Assembly: GCF_000298315.2 (NCBI RefSeq)
Contig: NZ_AEYE02000035.1
Location: 62,001-126,000, forward strand
DNA length: 64,000 bases
Reading direction: 5' to 3'
Source of the DNA: Rhizobium grahamii CCGE 502
Lineage (GTDB): Bacteria; Pseudomonadota; Alphaproteobacteria; Rhizobiales; Rhizobiaceae
Below are positions 8,652-17,355 of this stretch, piece by piece. The translations under genes were made by a program, and so were the position numbers. Below the pieces are notes generated by a model, which did no database searches, was not told where the DNA came from, and saw only the letters and a list, made by a program, of their open reading frames with translations. Position 1 is the first letter of the stretch. The number at the start of each line of letters is the position of its first letter.

Positions 8652-9494
8652 TCAGAGCCTCGTGATGATGACCTCCAGATATTCGCTTGGTACGACCACG
8701 GTACCGTCATCGGCGCGATTGAAACGTTCCATGAGCGCCAGCAGGTCGTTGGTCAGTGTATCTCGCGCCGCCGGATCAAGGGCGGCGAAGGTTTTCAGGA
8801 CGGGACCATAATAGGTCCGGAAGACCTCAAGCCAATGATCCGGCGACTTGTAGCGGAACACGAACTGTCGCGGCGTCGCGGCGATCGACGCGATCGCTGC
8901 TGGGAACAGTTCCTCAAGCCGCACCCGCGAACCCCAAGCCGCTGGCGAGCGGGCACCTGCCGGAGGCTGCACATGCTTGCCGATCGTCTTGAACATCTGC
9001 CCGATGAAACCGTCAGGGGTCCAGTTCGCAAGACCGACCGAACCACCGCGCTTGCAGACCCGGAGAAGTTCTGACGCGGCCCGCTCCTGGTCGGGCGTGA
9101 ACATCACGCCGAAAATAGAAAGCACGTTGTCGAAGGATTGATCGGCAAACGGCAGTTGTTCCGCATCAGCCTCCTGGAAGACGATCGGCAGCCGATCGGC
9201 CCGGGCGCGTTCCTGGCCGCGTTCCAGCAGAGCTGGAACGTAGTCGGTCGCGGTCACCTCGCACCAGCGTCGGGCGGCGGCAAGGGCGCCGTTGCCGTTT
9301 CCGGCCGCAACATCGAGCACCTTCGAGCCTGCGCGCAGATCGAGCGCTTCGCAGAGGCTTTCACCGACAATTTGCAAGGTTGTCCCAACGATTGCGTAGT
9401 CGCCCGAAGACCAGGCACTTTGTTGCCGGGCTTTGATCGCTCCGAAATCGACGGTGGGCTGAGTATCACGCGCGACGGCCGCAGATGTGGACAT
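8652..9494 (-). CDS. Class I SAM-dependent methyltransferase (UbiE-like)
   Basis: 280 residues. Motif I KVLDVAAGNGNGALAAA lies around residues 58-74, followed by an acidic post-I region (TATDYVPALL), motif II/III-like FDNVLSIFGVMFTPD and RVCKRGGSVGLANW. This is the Methyltransf_11/25 type. The first residues, MSTSAAVARD, are disordered-looking. It is divergent from the BTAD/TPR regulator at 9594, with only about 100 bases between the starts, so the regulator may control it. The methyl acceptor is unknown; small-molecule acceptors are typical for this group. Confidence 0.85.
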   Translation of the reverse strand: MSTSAAVARDTQPTVDFGAIKARQQSAWSSGDYAIVGTTLQIVGESLCEALDLRAGSKVLDVAAGNGNGALAAARRWCEVTATDYVPALLERGQERARADRLPIVFQEADAEQLPFADQSFDNVLSIFGVMFTPDQERAASELLRVCKRGGSVGLANWTPDGFIGQMFKTIGKHVQPPAGARSPAAWGSRVRLEELFPAAIASIAATPRQFVFRYKSPDHWLEVFRTYYGPVLKTFAALDPAARDTLTNDLLALMERFNRADDGTVVVPSEYLEVIITRL

Positions 9495-9593
9495 TGCTTT
9501 CTCCTTGGGTCAGATTGGTCAGCCTCATGGTGCGTCTATGGCAACCGTGGTTGGGCACGTGTCGTGCCGCGGTCTCTGGCTTAGATAGGGATA

Positions 9594-11639
9594 GTGGGGG
9601 TCGGCGTGGCAGCTGGCGTGGGAACGAGCGTGGAATCGCATGGCGAGGAAGCCAATCGGCCCGGGCGCTCGCTTGAGATCCGACTGCTTGGGCCGATGGC
9701 GATCCGACGTGACGGCGTCGACCTGAAACTCCCCGGATCCCGAAAGGTGCGGTCTCTTCTTGCTTACCTAGCGCTGTCGCCGCGGCCGCGTGGGAGGACA
9801 CAACTTTGCGATCTCCTATGGGACATTCCTGACGATCCGCGCGGGGAGCTGCGATGGTGCTTGAGCAAGATCCGGTCGCTCATCGGGGAACAACGCGTCA
9901 CCACCGACGGCGATGCTGTTGGCCTGGAACTATCGGACTGCTTTGTCGATGCGATCGAGGCGGCGACGGCTTACCAACACGGCTTCAAGACGCAGACAAT
10001 CGACCAGTTGCGAGCCCTGGCGGGCCTTTTTGCCGGTGACTTCCACGAGGGGTCGAGCCTCGAACGAAGCCCCGCATTCGAAACCTGGCTGGTGTCGCAA
10101 CGTCGTCGGTTGCGTGACATTCATGCCGCTCTTCTTGAGCACATGGTGCAGCGTTTGCCGCCGGAAGAAGCCCACGCCTATCTCGATCGCTGGATCCAAC
10201 TGGCGCCCTTCGATTTTCGCCCGCACGAACTGCTGCTGATTTCCATTGCCAAGGCGGGCCGTTTTCGGGAAGGCGAGGAGCATCTTGAAGCGACCACGAA
10301 ACTATTTCGTGCCGAAGGTATCAACGAGCGACCCCTGCATGACGTCTGGCAGACGGCCAGAACACAGACAGACGAAACCTTCCCGCCACGACAGATCAGT
10401 GCCAGTGCTGTGCCCGCATCATCTTCCCGCGACACCGAAACCTTCCCAAGGGAGCCGCGGCGGCCGTCGATCGCGATCATGCCGTTCAATGAGCTATCGG
10501 CCGTAGCCGCGCCTGGCGGCCCTTCGGATGCCCTCGCATACGACATTATCACCCGGCTTGCGAAGCTCCGCTCCTTCCATGTCATCGCGCAAGGCACGAT
10601 GTTCGCGCTGAGAGAGCGCCGTCATACGGTCGACGAGACAGCGCGGCTGCTCGGCGTCGACTACATCGTCGACGGATCGTTCCAGCGCATCGGTGACCGC
10701 ATCATCGTTCGCGTCGAGTTGACCGAAGCAAGAACGGCTCGCATCGCCTGGACCGATGTCTTCGAGCGCCGGGTTGCCGATACCTTCCTCCTCCTTGACG
10801 AAATTGGCAGCAGGATCGTCGTCTCGATCGAGCGCGAAGTCGAGACGATCGAGAGCAACCGTGCCCTCCTAAAGGCGCCGAACTCTCTCGATGCGTGGGA
10901 GGCTCACCACCGGGGACTCTGGCACATGTATCGCTTCACCAAGAGCGACAATGAGAAAGCCCAGCACTTCTTCGAGCGAGCAATAGGACTGGACCCGACC
11001 TTTGCCCGTGCCCATGCCGGCCTGTCCTTTACCCATTTCCAGAGTGCCTTCCAGCATTGGTCGGACCGCGATACCGAGGCCGATCTTGCCTACCGGGCGG
11101 CGAGCCAGAGCATGATGGCAGACGAGCTCGATCCTACGGCCCATCTCGCCATGGGACGCGCACTGTGGTTGCGAACGCTGCATGATCAGTCGGTCGGCGA
11201 GCTGCAACAGGCGGTCGAACTTAGCCCCAGCTTCGCCATTGCCCATTATTCTCTCGCTTTCGTTCAATCTCAGTCCGGTGATCCGTGGGCGGCGGTCGTT
11301 GCGGCCGATCACTCGCGGGCGCTCAGTCCTTTCGACCCGCTGCTTTTCGGTATGCTCGCCAGTCGCGCCTTGGCCCTCGTGCGTCTCGGCAGTATCGAGG
11401 AAGCCGCAGATTGGGGTATCAAGGCCGCGGCCCGTCCGAACGCCCATGCCCATATTCTGGCAATCGCGACGCTTTGCCTTTCAATCGCCGGACGCCTTAG
11501 TGAAGCAAAGGCGTATTTGGCGATGCTTCACGTTCGATATCCTGCGTACCGCCTTGATGACTTTATGTCGGCCTTTCATTTCCCCTCCGCCGACCAGCTA
11601 CTGTTTCGGCAGGGTGCAAAGCGCATCGGATTGGATTGA
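9594..11639 (+). CDS. Transcriptional regulator: winged helix, BTAD, TolB-like and TPR domains
   Basis: 681 residues. Residues about 27-110 form an OmpR/SARP-type winged helix (LEIRLLGPMAIRRDG, then WCLSKIRSLIGEQRV); about 115-250 form a bacterial transcriptional activation (BTAD) domain of TPR-like helices (YLDRWIQLAPFDFRPHELLL). Residues about 290-430 start with PSIAIMPFNELS and continue LLGVDYIVDGSFQR, the TolB/FlgO-like segment seen in many rhizobial regulators and cyclases. The rest is TPR repeats (AIGLDPTFARAHAGLSF and AVELSPSFAIAHYSLAF). Start GTG at 9594 follows AGGGAT; in-frame GTGs at 9606, 9618 and 9630 are alternatives. Probably activates the divergent methyltransferase gene; the signal is unknown. 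Confidence 0.82.
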   Translation: MGVGVAAGVGTSVESHGEEANRPGRSLEIRLLGPMAIRRDGVDLKLPGSRKVRSLLAYLALSPRPRGRTQLCDLLWDIPDDPRGELRWCLSKIRSLIGEQRVTTDGDAVGLELSDCFVDAIEAATAYQHGFKTQTIDQLRALAGLFAGDFHEGSSLERSPAFETWLVSQRRRLRDIHAALLEHMVQRLPPEEAHAYLDRWIQLAPFDFRPHELLLISIAKAGRFREGEEHLEATTKLFRAEGINERPLHDVWQTARTQTDETFPPRQISASAVPASSSRDTETFPREPRRPSIAIMPFNELSAVAAPGGPSDALAYDIITRLAKLRSFHVIAQGTMFALRERRHTVDETARLLGVDYIVDGSFQRIGDRIIVRVELTEARTARIAWTDVFERRVADTFLLLDEIGSRIVVSIEREVETIESNRALLKAPNSLDAWEAHHRGLWHMYRFTKSDNEKAQHFFERAIGLDPTFARAHAGLSFTHFQSAFQHWSDRDTEADLAYRAASQSMMADELDPTAHLAMGRALWLRTLHDQSVGELQQAVELSPSFAIAHYSLAFVQSQSGDPWAAVVAADHSRALSPFDPLLFGMLASRALALVRLGSIEEAADWGIKAAARPNAHAHILAIATLCLSIAGRLSEAKAYLAMLHVRYPAYRLDDFMSAFHFPSADQLLFRQGAKRIGLD

Positions 11640-11705
11640 AGGAGCCATTCCGTCCTAAGTCATCGGCCGCTCGCGCACCTATTCCCTGTCGGCGCAAAGC
11701 GCCCG

Positions 11706-12533
11706 TCAGATGCTTGCAATCTTTCGTAGTTCCTCGGCGGTCGTTGTCTGGAAGCCGAAGAATTCGAGATAGGCCGGGATCTGTTCGAAGAGCATATCGG
11801 TCCCGACTTGAAAGGCGCATCCCCTGGCGCGAGCTGCAGCGAGAAACGGGGTGATCTCGGTTTTCATGACGACTTCGCCGACGAAGGTGTTCGGAGAGAG
11901 GCGCGATACATCGACGGGCAGTGGATCGGCCTGGCGCATGCCGAGCGGGGTTGCGTTGACAACGATGTCGAAGCCCGCAGGGTCGCTGGAGCCGGTCGTC
12001 ACCTGTGTGCCCGGATAATACGTGTTCAGTCGTTCATGCAGCCCGCTCAGAGCGATCATGTTATCGTCATGAAGAGCAATGCGCCGCACGCCTGCAGCAG
12101 CCAGCGAAGCGGCGATCGCTGAACCAACGCCGCCAGCGCCGACGATCAAAACGTCAGATTCTGCCACCTTCTGGCCCTTGCGCAAAAGCCCCCGCACGAA
12201 TCCGTCGCCGTCGAACATGTCGCCGATCAGTTCGCCATCCCCGCCAAGGCGGATCGCATTGCATGAGCCCGCTACCTTTGCATTCGTGGAAATTGTGTCG
12301 AGGAGCCTCATCGTCGTGACCTTGTGCGGCATGGTGACGAGGGCCCCATGGATGTTAGAGAGCCGGAACAGGACCTTGAGGAAGGACGGGTAGTCCTCAG
12401 GTTTGCAGCCCATCGGGACAACGATGGCATCGATCCCGCTGGTTTCGAAGTAGGGATTGTAGATCAGCGGCGCCTTAAAGGACTCCGTCGGGTAGCCGAG
12501 ATGTGCGATGAGCCGTGTGGTGCCGCTGATCAT
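11706..12533 (-). CDS. Shikimate/quinate dehydrogenase (AroE-like)
   Basis: 275 residues. N-terminal substrate domain with GTTRLIAHLGYPTESF and the catalytic lysine in VTMPHK (K71), followed by GSCNAIR (N92) and D-containing loop DMFDGDGF. The C-terminal Rossmann domain shows LIVGAGGVGSA (near 130-139) and the ATPLGM motif. Start ATG at 12533 overlaps the upstream oxidoreductase stop by four bases. The shikimate-pathway aroE is normally elsewhere and alone; placement with catabolic dehydroquinase and dehydroshikimate dehydratase makes this a catabolic enzyme oxidising shikimate (or quinate) to the 3-dehydro form. Shikimate versus quinate preference and NAD versus NADP cannot be decided from sequence alone. 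Confidence 0.85.
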   Translation of the reverse strand: MISGTTRLIAHLGYPTESFKAPLIYNPYFETSGIDAIVVPMGCKPEDYPSFLKVLFRLSNIHGALVTMPHKVTTMRLLDTISTNAKVAGSCNAIRLGGDGELIGDMFDGDGFVRGLLRKGQKVAESDVLIVGAGGVGSAIAASLAAAGVRRIALHDDNMIALSGLHERLNTYYPGTQVTTGSSDPAGFDIVVNATPLGMRQADPLPVDVSRLSPNTFVGEVVMKTEITPFLAAARARGCAFQVGTDMLFEQIPAYLEFFGFQTTTAEELRKIASI

Positions 12534-13603
12534 GAAGGCTTCCCCTGCGCCATCGCGTCGTTGAGAAGGACGGTGTGACCCGAACGGGCTGACGATTTGA
12601 TTGCCTCGATTACGCGTAGGGTCGCAAGCCCTTCTCGCGCACTGACGAGAGGGCCTGCCTTGCCTGATATCACATCACAGAAATGGTTGAGCTGGGCGGC
12701 GAGCGGATCGGCAGCATCAAAGGTGACGCGCTCCTCCACCAACTGTTCCAGCCAGTTCGGCGCTGCCGCACTTGTCCACAGTACGAGCTGGGGGATGGAA
12801 AGCGACCCGATCGTGCCTCCAATCTGATAGCAAGGCTGATCCTGCCGGGGATAGGCGGGGTTTTCGCCGGCGGTCAGTTCCCAGCTCCATGGCGAGGCGA
12901 TGGCATCGGAGGCATTGAGCGTCGCAAGAACACCGCTCTTGAAACGCAGGAGGATGACAGCGGTATCCTCTACAGCCAGCCCTCTCGTGGAGTCCGACTG
13001 GATCGCATGGACACTGTCGACCTCCCCAAAGAAGTAACGGAAGAGATCAACATCGTGGACCAGGTTGATGAGGATTGGGCCGCCGCCTGCCTCGCGCCGC
13101 CAGTGGACATCAAAATAATCGACCGGCTTGGCAACCCAAAAGGTCCCGTGGGCGGTTAGGACCTTGCCCATCCGGCCGCTGTCAAGGATGCGTTTGACCG
13201 CCTTGATCATCGGATTGTGGCGACGGTGATGGCCGATCAGTATCGGTACGCCTGCCGCTTCGGCAGCGGCTACGATCGTCTCTGCCGCAACAGCATCGTG
13301 CGCGATCGGCTTTTCGATCAGGGCCGGCAGCCCCGCGAGAACGGCTTCAAGCGCGTTCTCGGTATGAAGCTCGTTGGGCGTAGCGATGATGATGCCGTCA
13401 AGCGCCGCATTCGCTGTCGCTTCCGCGAGGGTTGGGAACCAGGCGGCCCCCTTAAGACCAGCGAAATCTCTTGCAGCGTCGGAAGGATCAATGACCGCGG
13501 CAAGCATCGCGCGCGGCTGAGCCACTATCCTTTCAATATGGCGCTTGCCTATCAGGCCCGCGCCCATGACGGCGATCTTAAACGGGTCAGTTCGGGTAGG
13601 CAT
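12530..13603 (-). CDS. Gfo/Idh/MocA-family oxidoreductase
   Basis: 357 residues. Rossmann motif [13 protein letters not shown] around residues 10-22, then IIATPNELH and EKPIAHDAV with the usual lysine. [21 protein letters not shown] is the conserved substrate-domain helix with the HxxD-type residues. It lies between the importer ATPase gene (17 bases upstream) and the shikimate-dehydrogenase-like gene (ATGA overlap), so it belongs to the quinate/shikimate operon. It could oxidise an imported cyclitol carboxylate such as quinate, a job usually done by QuiA or a QuiB-type enzyme; this is inference. No functional assignment is possible from sequence beyond the family. Confidence 0.82.
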   Translation of the reverse strand: MPTRTDPFKIAVMGAGLIGKRHIERIVAQPRAMLAAVIDPSDAARDFAGLKGAAWFPTLAEATANAALDGIIIATPNELHTENALEAVLAGLPALIEKPIAHDAVAAETIVAAAEAAGVPILIGHHRRHNPMIKAVKRILDSGRMGKVLTAHGTFWVAKPVDYFDVHWRREAGGGPILINLVHDVDLFRYFFGEVDSVHAIQSDSTRGLAVEDTAVILLRFKSGVLATLNASDAIASPWSWELTAGENPAYPRQDQPCYQIGGTIGSLSIPQLVLWTSAAAPNWLEQLVEERVTFDAADPLAAQLNHFCDVISGKAGPLVSAREGLATLRVIEAIKSSARSGHTVLLNDAMAQGKPS

Positions 13604-13619
13604 TCAACGTCCCCCGGAT

Positions 13620-14381
13620 TCAGTTACGAAGGATTTCGCCGAGGAACTTGCGAGTGCGTTCGTGGCTCGGATTGGTGAAGAAGTCCGACGGATGGGCTTC
13701 CTCGACGATCGCGCCGCTCGCCATGAAGATCACCCGATCGGCAACCTGGCGGGCAAAACCCATCTCATGCGTTACGCAGATCATTGTCATGCCTTCGTCG
13801 GCGAGACCGATCATGGTGTCGAGTACCTCCTTGACCATCTCGGGATCGAGAGCCGAAGTCGGTTCGTCGAAGAGCATCACCTTCGGGCGCATGCAGAGCG
13901 CTCGCGCGATGGCAACGCGCTGCTGCTGGCCTCCGGAAAGCTGGACGGGGTATTTCTTAGCCTGTTCCAGAATCTTGACCCTGTTCAGCAGTGCCCGCGC
14001 ACGCTCTTCGGCCTCTGCCTTGCCCACGCCTAGTGCCCGCATCGGCGCCAGCATGCAGTTCTCGAGCACTGTCAGGTGGGGAAAGAGATTGAACTGCTGG
14101 AAAACCATGCCAACTTCGCGGCGGATGGCGTCTATTGCCTTGGCTTGATTACCCATCAGAATGCCGCCGACGCGGATTTCACCCTTCTCGTAGCTCTCCA
14201 GGTGATTGATGCAGCGGATGAGTGTCGACTTGCCGCTGCCGGAGGGGCCGCAGAGAACGATCTTCTCGCCCTTTTGCACGGACATGTTGATGTCGTGCAG
14301 CGCTTGAAACGCGCCATACCATTTCTCCACGTGGGTCATGGTGATCATGGTCTCGGCGGAAGTTGTTGAAATGTCGCTCAT
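13620..14381 (-). CDS. Polar-amino-acid-type ABC transporter ATP-binding protein
   Basis: 253 residues. Walker [13 protein letters not shown]-loop [13 protein letters not shown], signature LSGGQQQRV, Walker [15 protein letters not shown] and the switch histidine in CVTHEMGFA are all intact: the GlnQ/HisP/OccP type. Start chosen: ATG at 14381 (MSDISTT); the open frame extends to 14438 but overlaps the permease. It energises the importer formed by the two permeases and the binding protein upstream. The gene is embedded in a catabolic operon for dehydroquinate/dehydroshikimate, so the cargo is probably a carboxylated cyclitol such as quinate or shikimate rather than an amino acid. Confidence 0.92.
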   Translation of the reverse strand: MSDISTTSAETMITMTHVEKWYGAFQALHDINMSVQKGEKIVLCGPSGSGKSTLIRCINHLESYEKGEIRVGGILMGNQAKAIDAIRREVGMVFQQFNLFPHLTVLENCMLAPMRALGVGKAEAEERARALLNRVKILEQAKKYPVQLSGGQQQRVAIARALCMRPKVMLFDEPTSALDPEMVKEVLDTMIGLADEGMTMICVTHEMGFARQVADRVIFMASGAIVEEAHPSDFFTNPSHERTRKFLGEILRN

Positions 14382-14403
14382 GGTCTCGTTCTCATCGCGG
14401 CCG

Positions 14404-15048
14404 TCAGCGGGCGCCAGAGGCGGCGAAGCGGCGTTCAAGCCGCGCGCCGAGGATCGTCAGCGGGCAGCACATCAGGAAGTACAGGGCACCGACGATGCCA
14501 AAGACCGTCAGCGGCTGGAAGATCTGGTTTGAGATGATGTTGCCGGCCCGGGTCAGTTCGGTGAAGCCGACAATCGAGGCCAATGACGTTCCCTTGATTA
14601 ACTGCACGAGGAAGCCAACCGTCGCGGGCAGTGAGATACGGATTGCCTGCGGCAGGATCACATCCCTCATGCGCGAGAGGTATTTGAGGCTGAGCGCCTT
14701 TGCCGCCTCCGTCTGCCCGCGAGGCACTGCGTCGATCGAGCCGCGCCAGATCTCCCCAAGGTAGGCGCTGGCATGCAGCGTCAAACCGATCGCGACGGCA
14801 AGCCAGGCGTCGAGCTTCAGGCCAATCAAGGCAAGACCGTAGTAGACGACGAAGAGCTGCATGAGTAGCGGCGTGCCTTGAAAAATAGCGATGTAGCCCG
14901 CCATCACTCGCTCTAGTAGAGGCAATTGTGAGGTCCGCGCCAAAGCCACGGCAAGCCCCGCAATACCACCGCAGACGAAGCCTACTGCTGACAGGAGAAC
15001 AGTCCACTTAAGGCCGATTAGGAGAAAGACGAATTCTTCCCTGCCCAC
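14404..15048 (-). CDS. Polar-amino-acid-type ABC transporter permease
   Basis: 214 residues with about five membrane segments, starting [20 protein letters not shown]. The HEQRP-like region [20 protein letters not shown] and the EAA-type loop [20 protein letters not shown] are those of HisM/HisQ-GlnP permeases. Start is GTG at 15048 with AGGAGA nine bases upstream; the previous permease stop is nine bases away, so the genes are co-transcribed. With the product of 15058-15726 it forms the heterodimeric membrane channel of the importer. Confidence 0.9.
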   Translation of the reverse strand: MGREEFVFLLIGLKWTVLLSAVGFVCGGIAGLAVALARTSQLPLLERVMAGYIAIFQGTPLLMQLFVVYYGLALIGLKLDAWLAVAIGLTLHASAYLGEIWRGSIDAVPRGQTEAAKALSLKYLSRMRDVILPQAIRISLPATVGFLVQLIKGTSLASIVGFTELTRAGNIISNQIFQPLTVFGIVGALYFLMCCPLTILGARLERRFAASGAR

Positions 15049-15057
15049 GTTCGTCTC

Positions 15058-15726
15058 CTATTTGACCGGATAACGGAAGTAGCGGGCCGATAGGAGCGAG
15101 AAGAGGCGCATCATCAGCCAGGAAATGACGAGGTAGAAGATCGTCACGGTGAAATAGACTTCGAAGCTCCGAAAACTCTCGGACTCGATACGCTGGGACA
15201 CAGACGTCAACTCGTAGGCAGAAATTGCCGAGGCAATGCTGGTGGTCAGCGTCAGCAGTACAAACTGGCTGGTCAACGACGGATAGATCGCCCGTAGCGC
15301 AGGCTTCAGGATGACCAGACGAAACACCTGCAGCTTGTGCAGGCCAAGCGCCAATCCGGCTTCCATCTGGCCCTTGGGGATGGATTGGACGCCGCCGCGG
15401 ATAATCTCGATCGCATAAGCGCCCCCATTGATGCCAAGTGCGATGATCGCCGTCGGCGTCGGGTCGAGCCGGATGCCGGCAAGTGGCAGGGCGAAATAGA
15501 GAAAGAAGATCTGCACAAGGAACGGCGTGTTGCGGATCAGTTCGACGAAAGCGATCACCAGCCAGCGGACAGGCTTCAGAGGCGAGTCGCGCAGGGCTAC
15601 GCCGCCAACGCCAATGATGATCGCAAGCAGCATGCCGCAGATCGCCAGCAGAAGGGTGCCGAGACAGCCAAGAAGCAGACTGGGAAGGCCCTCGATGACT
15701 GGTGTGAAATCAAGCCGGTAGTTCAT
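15058..15726 (-). CDS. Polar-amino-acid-type ABC transporter permease
   Basis: 222 residues, about five membrane segments, first LLLGCLGTLLLAICGMLLAIIIG. Family signatures are VELIRNTPFLVQIFFLYFAL and the EAA-type loop GLALGLHKLQVFRLVILKPA. The ATG at 15726 overlaps the aroQ stop by four bases (ATGA). The overlap of a transporter gene with a dehydroquinase gene is direct evidence that uptake and catabolism are expressed together. Confidence 0.9.
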   Translation of the reverse strand: MNYRLDFTPVIEGLPSLLLGCLGTLLLAICGMLLAIIIGVGGVALRDSPLKPVRWLVIAFVELIRNTPFLVQIFFLYFALPLAGIRLDPTPTAIIALGINGGAYAIEIIRGGVQSIPKGQMEAGLALGLHKLQVFRLVILKPALRAIYPSLTSQFVLLTLTTSIASAISAYELTSVSQRIESESFRSFEVYFTVTIFYLVISWLMMRLFSLLSARYFRYPVK

Positions 15727-16178
15727 GTCTCACTTGAGCTCCGCCCTGCCATGTCGGCCATCGCCTCGATCGCCAGTTCGTAACCACGGGCCCCGAAGCC
15801 AATCATGATTGCACTCGCGACACGCGAGATCAGCGAATTGTGGTAGATGCTCTCGCGCGCATGAACATTCGATATGTGCAGTTCGATCTTCGGCGCATCG
15901 AAGGTCTTCAGTGCATCAAGAAGTGCGATAGACGTGAAGGTATAAGCAGCGGGGTTGATGATGATGCCGCAAGCTTCGTTACGCGCCTGGTGCACGCTTT
16001 CCACGAGTTCTCCCTCGAAATTGGTCTGGCGGAAATCGACCATAAAACCGAGGCCCCGTGCTCGGGCGATGCATTTTTCCTTGATGTCGGCAAGCGTCGT
16101 TGTGCCGTAAATAGCGGGCTCGCGCTGGCCAAGGAGGTTAAGGTTCGGCCCGTTGAGCACAAAGATGGTTTTGGTCAT
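15723..16178 (-). CDS. aroQ: Type II 3-dehydroquinate dehydratase
   Basis: 151 residues. Interconverts 3-dehydroquinate and 3-dehydroshikimate. All catalytic residues of type II enzymes are in their standard positions: R19 and Y24 (LLGQREPAIYG), N75 (IIINPAAYT), H101 (IELHISN) and the RESIYHNS segment. Type II enzymes are dodecamers of about 150 residues, so this is full length. Start chosen: ATG at 16178, with AGGAGCG upstream; the open frame to 16238 is an unsupported extension. In this operon its role is catabolic (the enzyme called QuiB or QutE-like elsewhere), feeding 3-dehydroshikimate to the dehydratase encoded divergently at 17356. Confidence 0.94.
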   Translation of the reverse strand: MTKTIFVLNGPNLNLLGQREPAIYGTTTLADIKEKCIARARGLGFMVDFRQTNFEGELVESVHQARNEACGIIINPAAYTFTSIALLDALKTFDAPKIELHISNVHARESIYHNSLISRVASAIMIGFGARGYELAIEAMADMAGRSSSET

Positions 16179-16280
16179 GGTCGCGCTCCTTGAAAAACGG
16201 CGCTCGTCTTCAGGTACGGAGGTAGCGTTGACGGGCATCGTGATGCCCGTCGCTCTGTCTGCCTAAAGCAAGTGAGCCGC

Positions 16281-17111
16281 TCAGTTGACGGCGAAGGGGA
16301 TGCCCTCGAGCTTTTCCGGAAATTCCGGTACAGGAACTTTCATCCACTTATCGTAGATAGTCTTCAATTCACCGTTAGCCTTGATCTTGTCGATAAAGAC
16401 GTTGATCGAAGCATTGATTTCCTTTTCACCCAGCCGCGTGCAGGCGCCATTGTAGAGTTTCTGGAATTCGAGCTTGTTTTCGAATTCGCCCGGGCGAGCC
16501 TTCTCGACACGGTCCATGTAGAAGATGTTGCCACCGAGCGCTTGCACTTGCCCCGAGACCAGCGCCTGGACGCTCGGAGCGTCGCCATCGAATCGGCGGA
16601 TCGTCGCCGTCTTCGGCGCATTTTTGGTCACCTGGGTATCCTGTGCCGCCCCCTTCGCGACCCCGATCGTCAGGTTGGCCATGTCGTCATTGGTTTTTAT
16701 CGGCATCGATTTCGGTGCAATCAGCACGATCGCATTGGCGACATACGGCTTGGAGAATTGGACGGCCTTGGCGCGGTCCGGCAGCATCGCCATTGTTGCG
16801 AACAGCACGTCCACGCGACCCGTCGTCAGCGCCGGTATGCGGTTGTTGACCTCGAGCGGGACGAACTCGACCTCGACGCCGAGCTCCTTGGCATAAAGCG
16901 TTGCGATATCCGCATCCAGACCATCCTGCTTGCCGCCGCTCGTGACGAAGCCCCATGGTGGGTTATCACCCTGGATGCCGACGATGAGTTTTCCCTTGGC
17001 CTTGATTTCGTCGGGGGTAACGGCGGCCGCCGGCCTTGCAAGCCCGGTTGCGGCAATAAGAGCTGCAGCGCAGAGCATTGCGTTTCGCCGCGTTAGCATC
17101 GATTTCAGCAT
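16281..17111 (-). CDS. ABC transporter substrate-binding protein (family 3), candidate quinate/shikimate binder
   Basis: 276 residues. Starts MLKSMLTRRNAMLCAAALIA and has a signal peptide with cleavage after PAAA near residue 29; a twin arginine (TRRNAM) precedes the hydrophobic core, so Tat export is possible. The mature part is the SBP_bac_3 fold: GKLIVGIQGDNPPWGFV, GLDADIATLYAKELG, RVDVLFATMAMLPDRAKAVQFSKPY. Start ATG at 17111 follows GGAGGAGG. The much longer open frame to 17684 runs over the divergent gene and is rejected. First gene of the transporter/catabolism operon. Family members usually bind amino acids; the surrounding genes argue for a cyclitol carboxylate ligand here. Confidence 0.9.
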   Translation of the reverse strand: MLKSMLTRRNAMLCAAALIAATGLARPAAAVTPDEIKAKGKLIVGIQGDNPPWGFVTSGGKQDGLDADIATLYAKELGVEVEFVPLEVNNRIPALTTGRVDVLFATMAMLPDRAKAVQFSKPYVANAIVLIAPKSMPIKTNDDMANLTIGVAKGAAQDTQVTKNAPKTATIRRFDGDAPSVQALVSGQVQALGGNIFYMDRVEKARPGEFENKLEFQKLYNGACTRLGEKEINASINVFIDKIKANGELKTIYDKWMKVPVPEFPEKLEGIPFAVN

Positions 17112-17355
17112 GGTTTCCTCCTCCATTGGGCGGCCGCGCTGACCGCAACAGTCACTCTCCCTGACCGTATAGGCATAATTGCCAGACAGCTCGTCATAAA
17201 TCAACATATTTTTCGGATAATCTATGATGATTTGTTTTTTGCCAATTGAATTGAAATAATCACGACATTCGGCATAATACCTCCCAATCGATTTTGGGAG
17301 GATGGCGGTATCAGGCCCCATTGCCCGATTTGCTGAGTGCGAAAGGGTTCGGACC
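17112..17355. promoter_or_regulatory. Divergent control region between the importer operon and quiC
   Basis: This A+T-rich 244-base gap must hold promoters for both directions. Visible elements: an inverted repeat CCTCCCAA-TCGATT-TTGGGAGG ending right before an ATG at 17302; two direct copies of GGCATAAT at about 17172-17179 and 17271-17278. These are candidate binding sites for one of the two GntR proteins encoded at 19258-20660, but no site is demonstrated. The inverted repeat could also form a hairpin in the quiC leader. Confidence 0.5.

Noticed and set aside
11706-12533. Biosynthetic aroE of the shikimate pathway
   Set aside because: It is translationally coupled to a catabolic-type oxidoreductase within an operon holding a transporter and dehydroquinase, and faces quiC; a catabolic role fits better.
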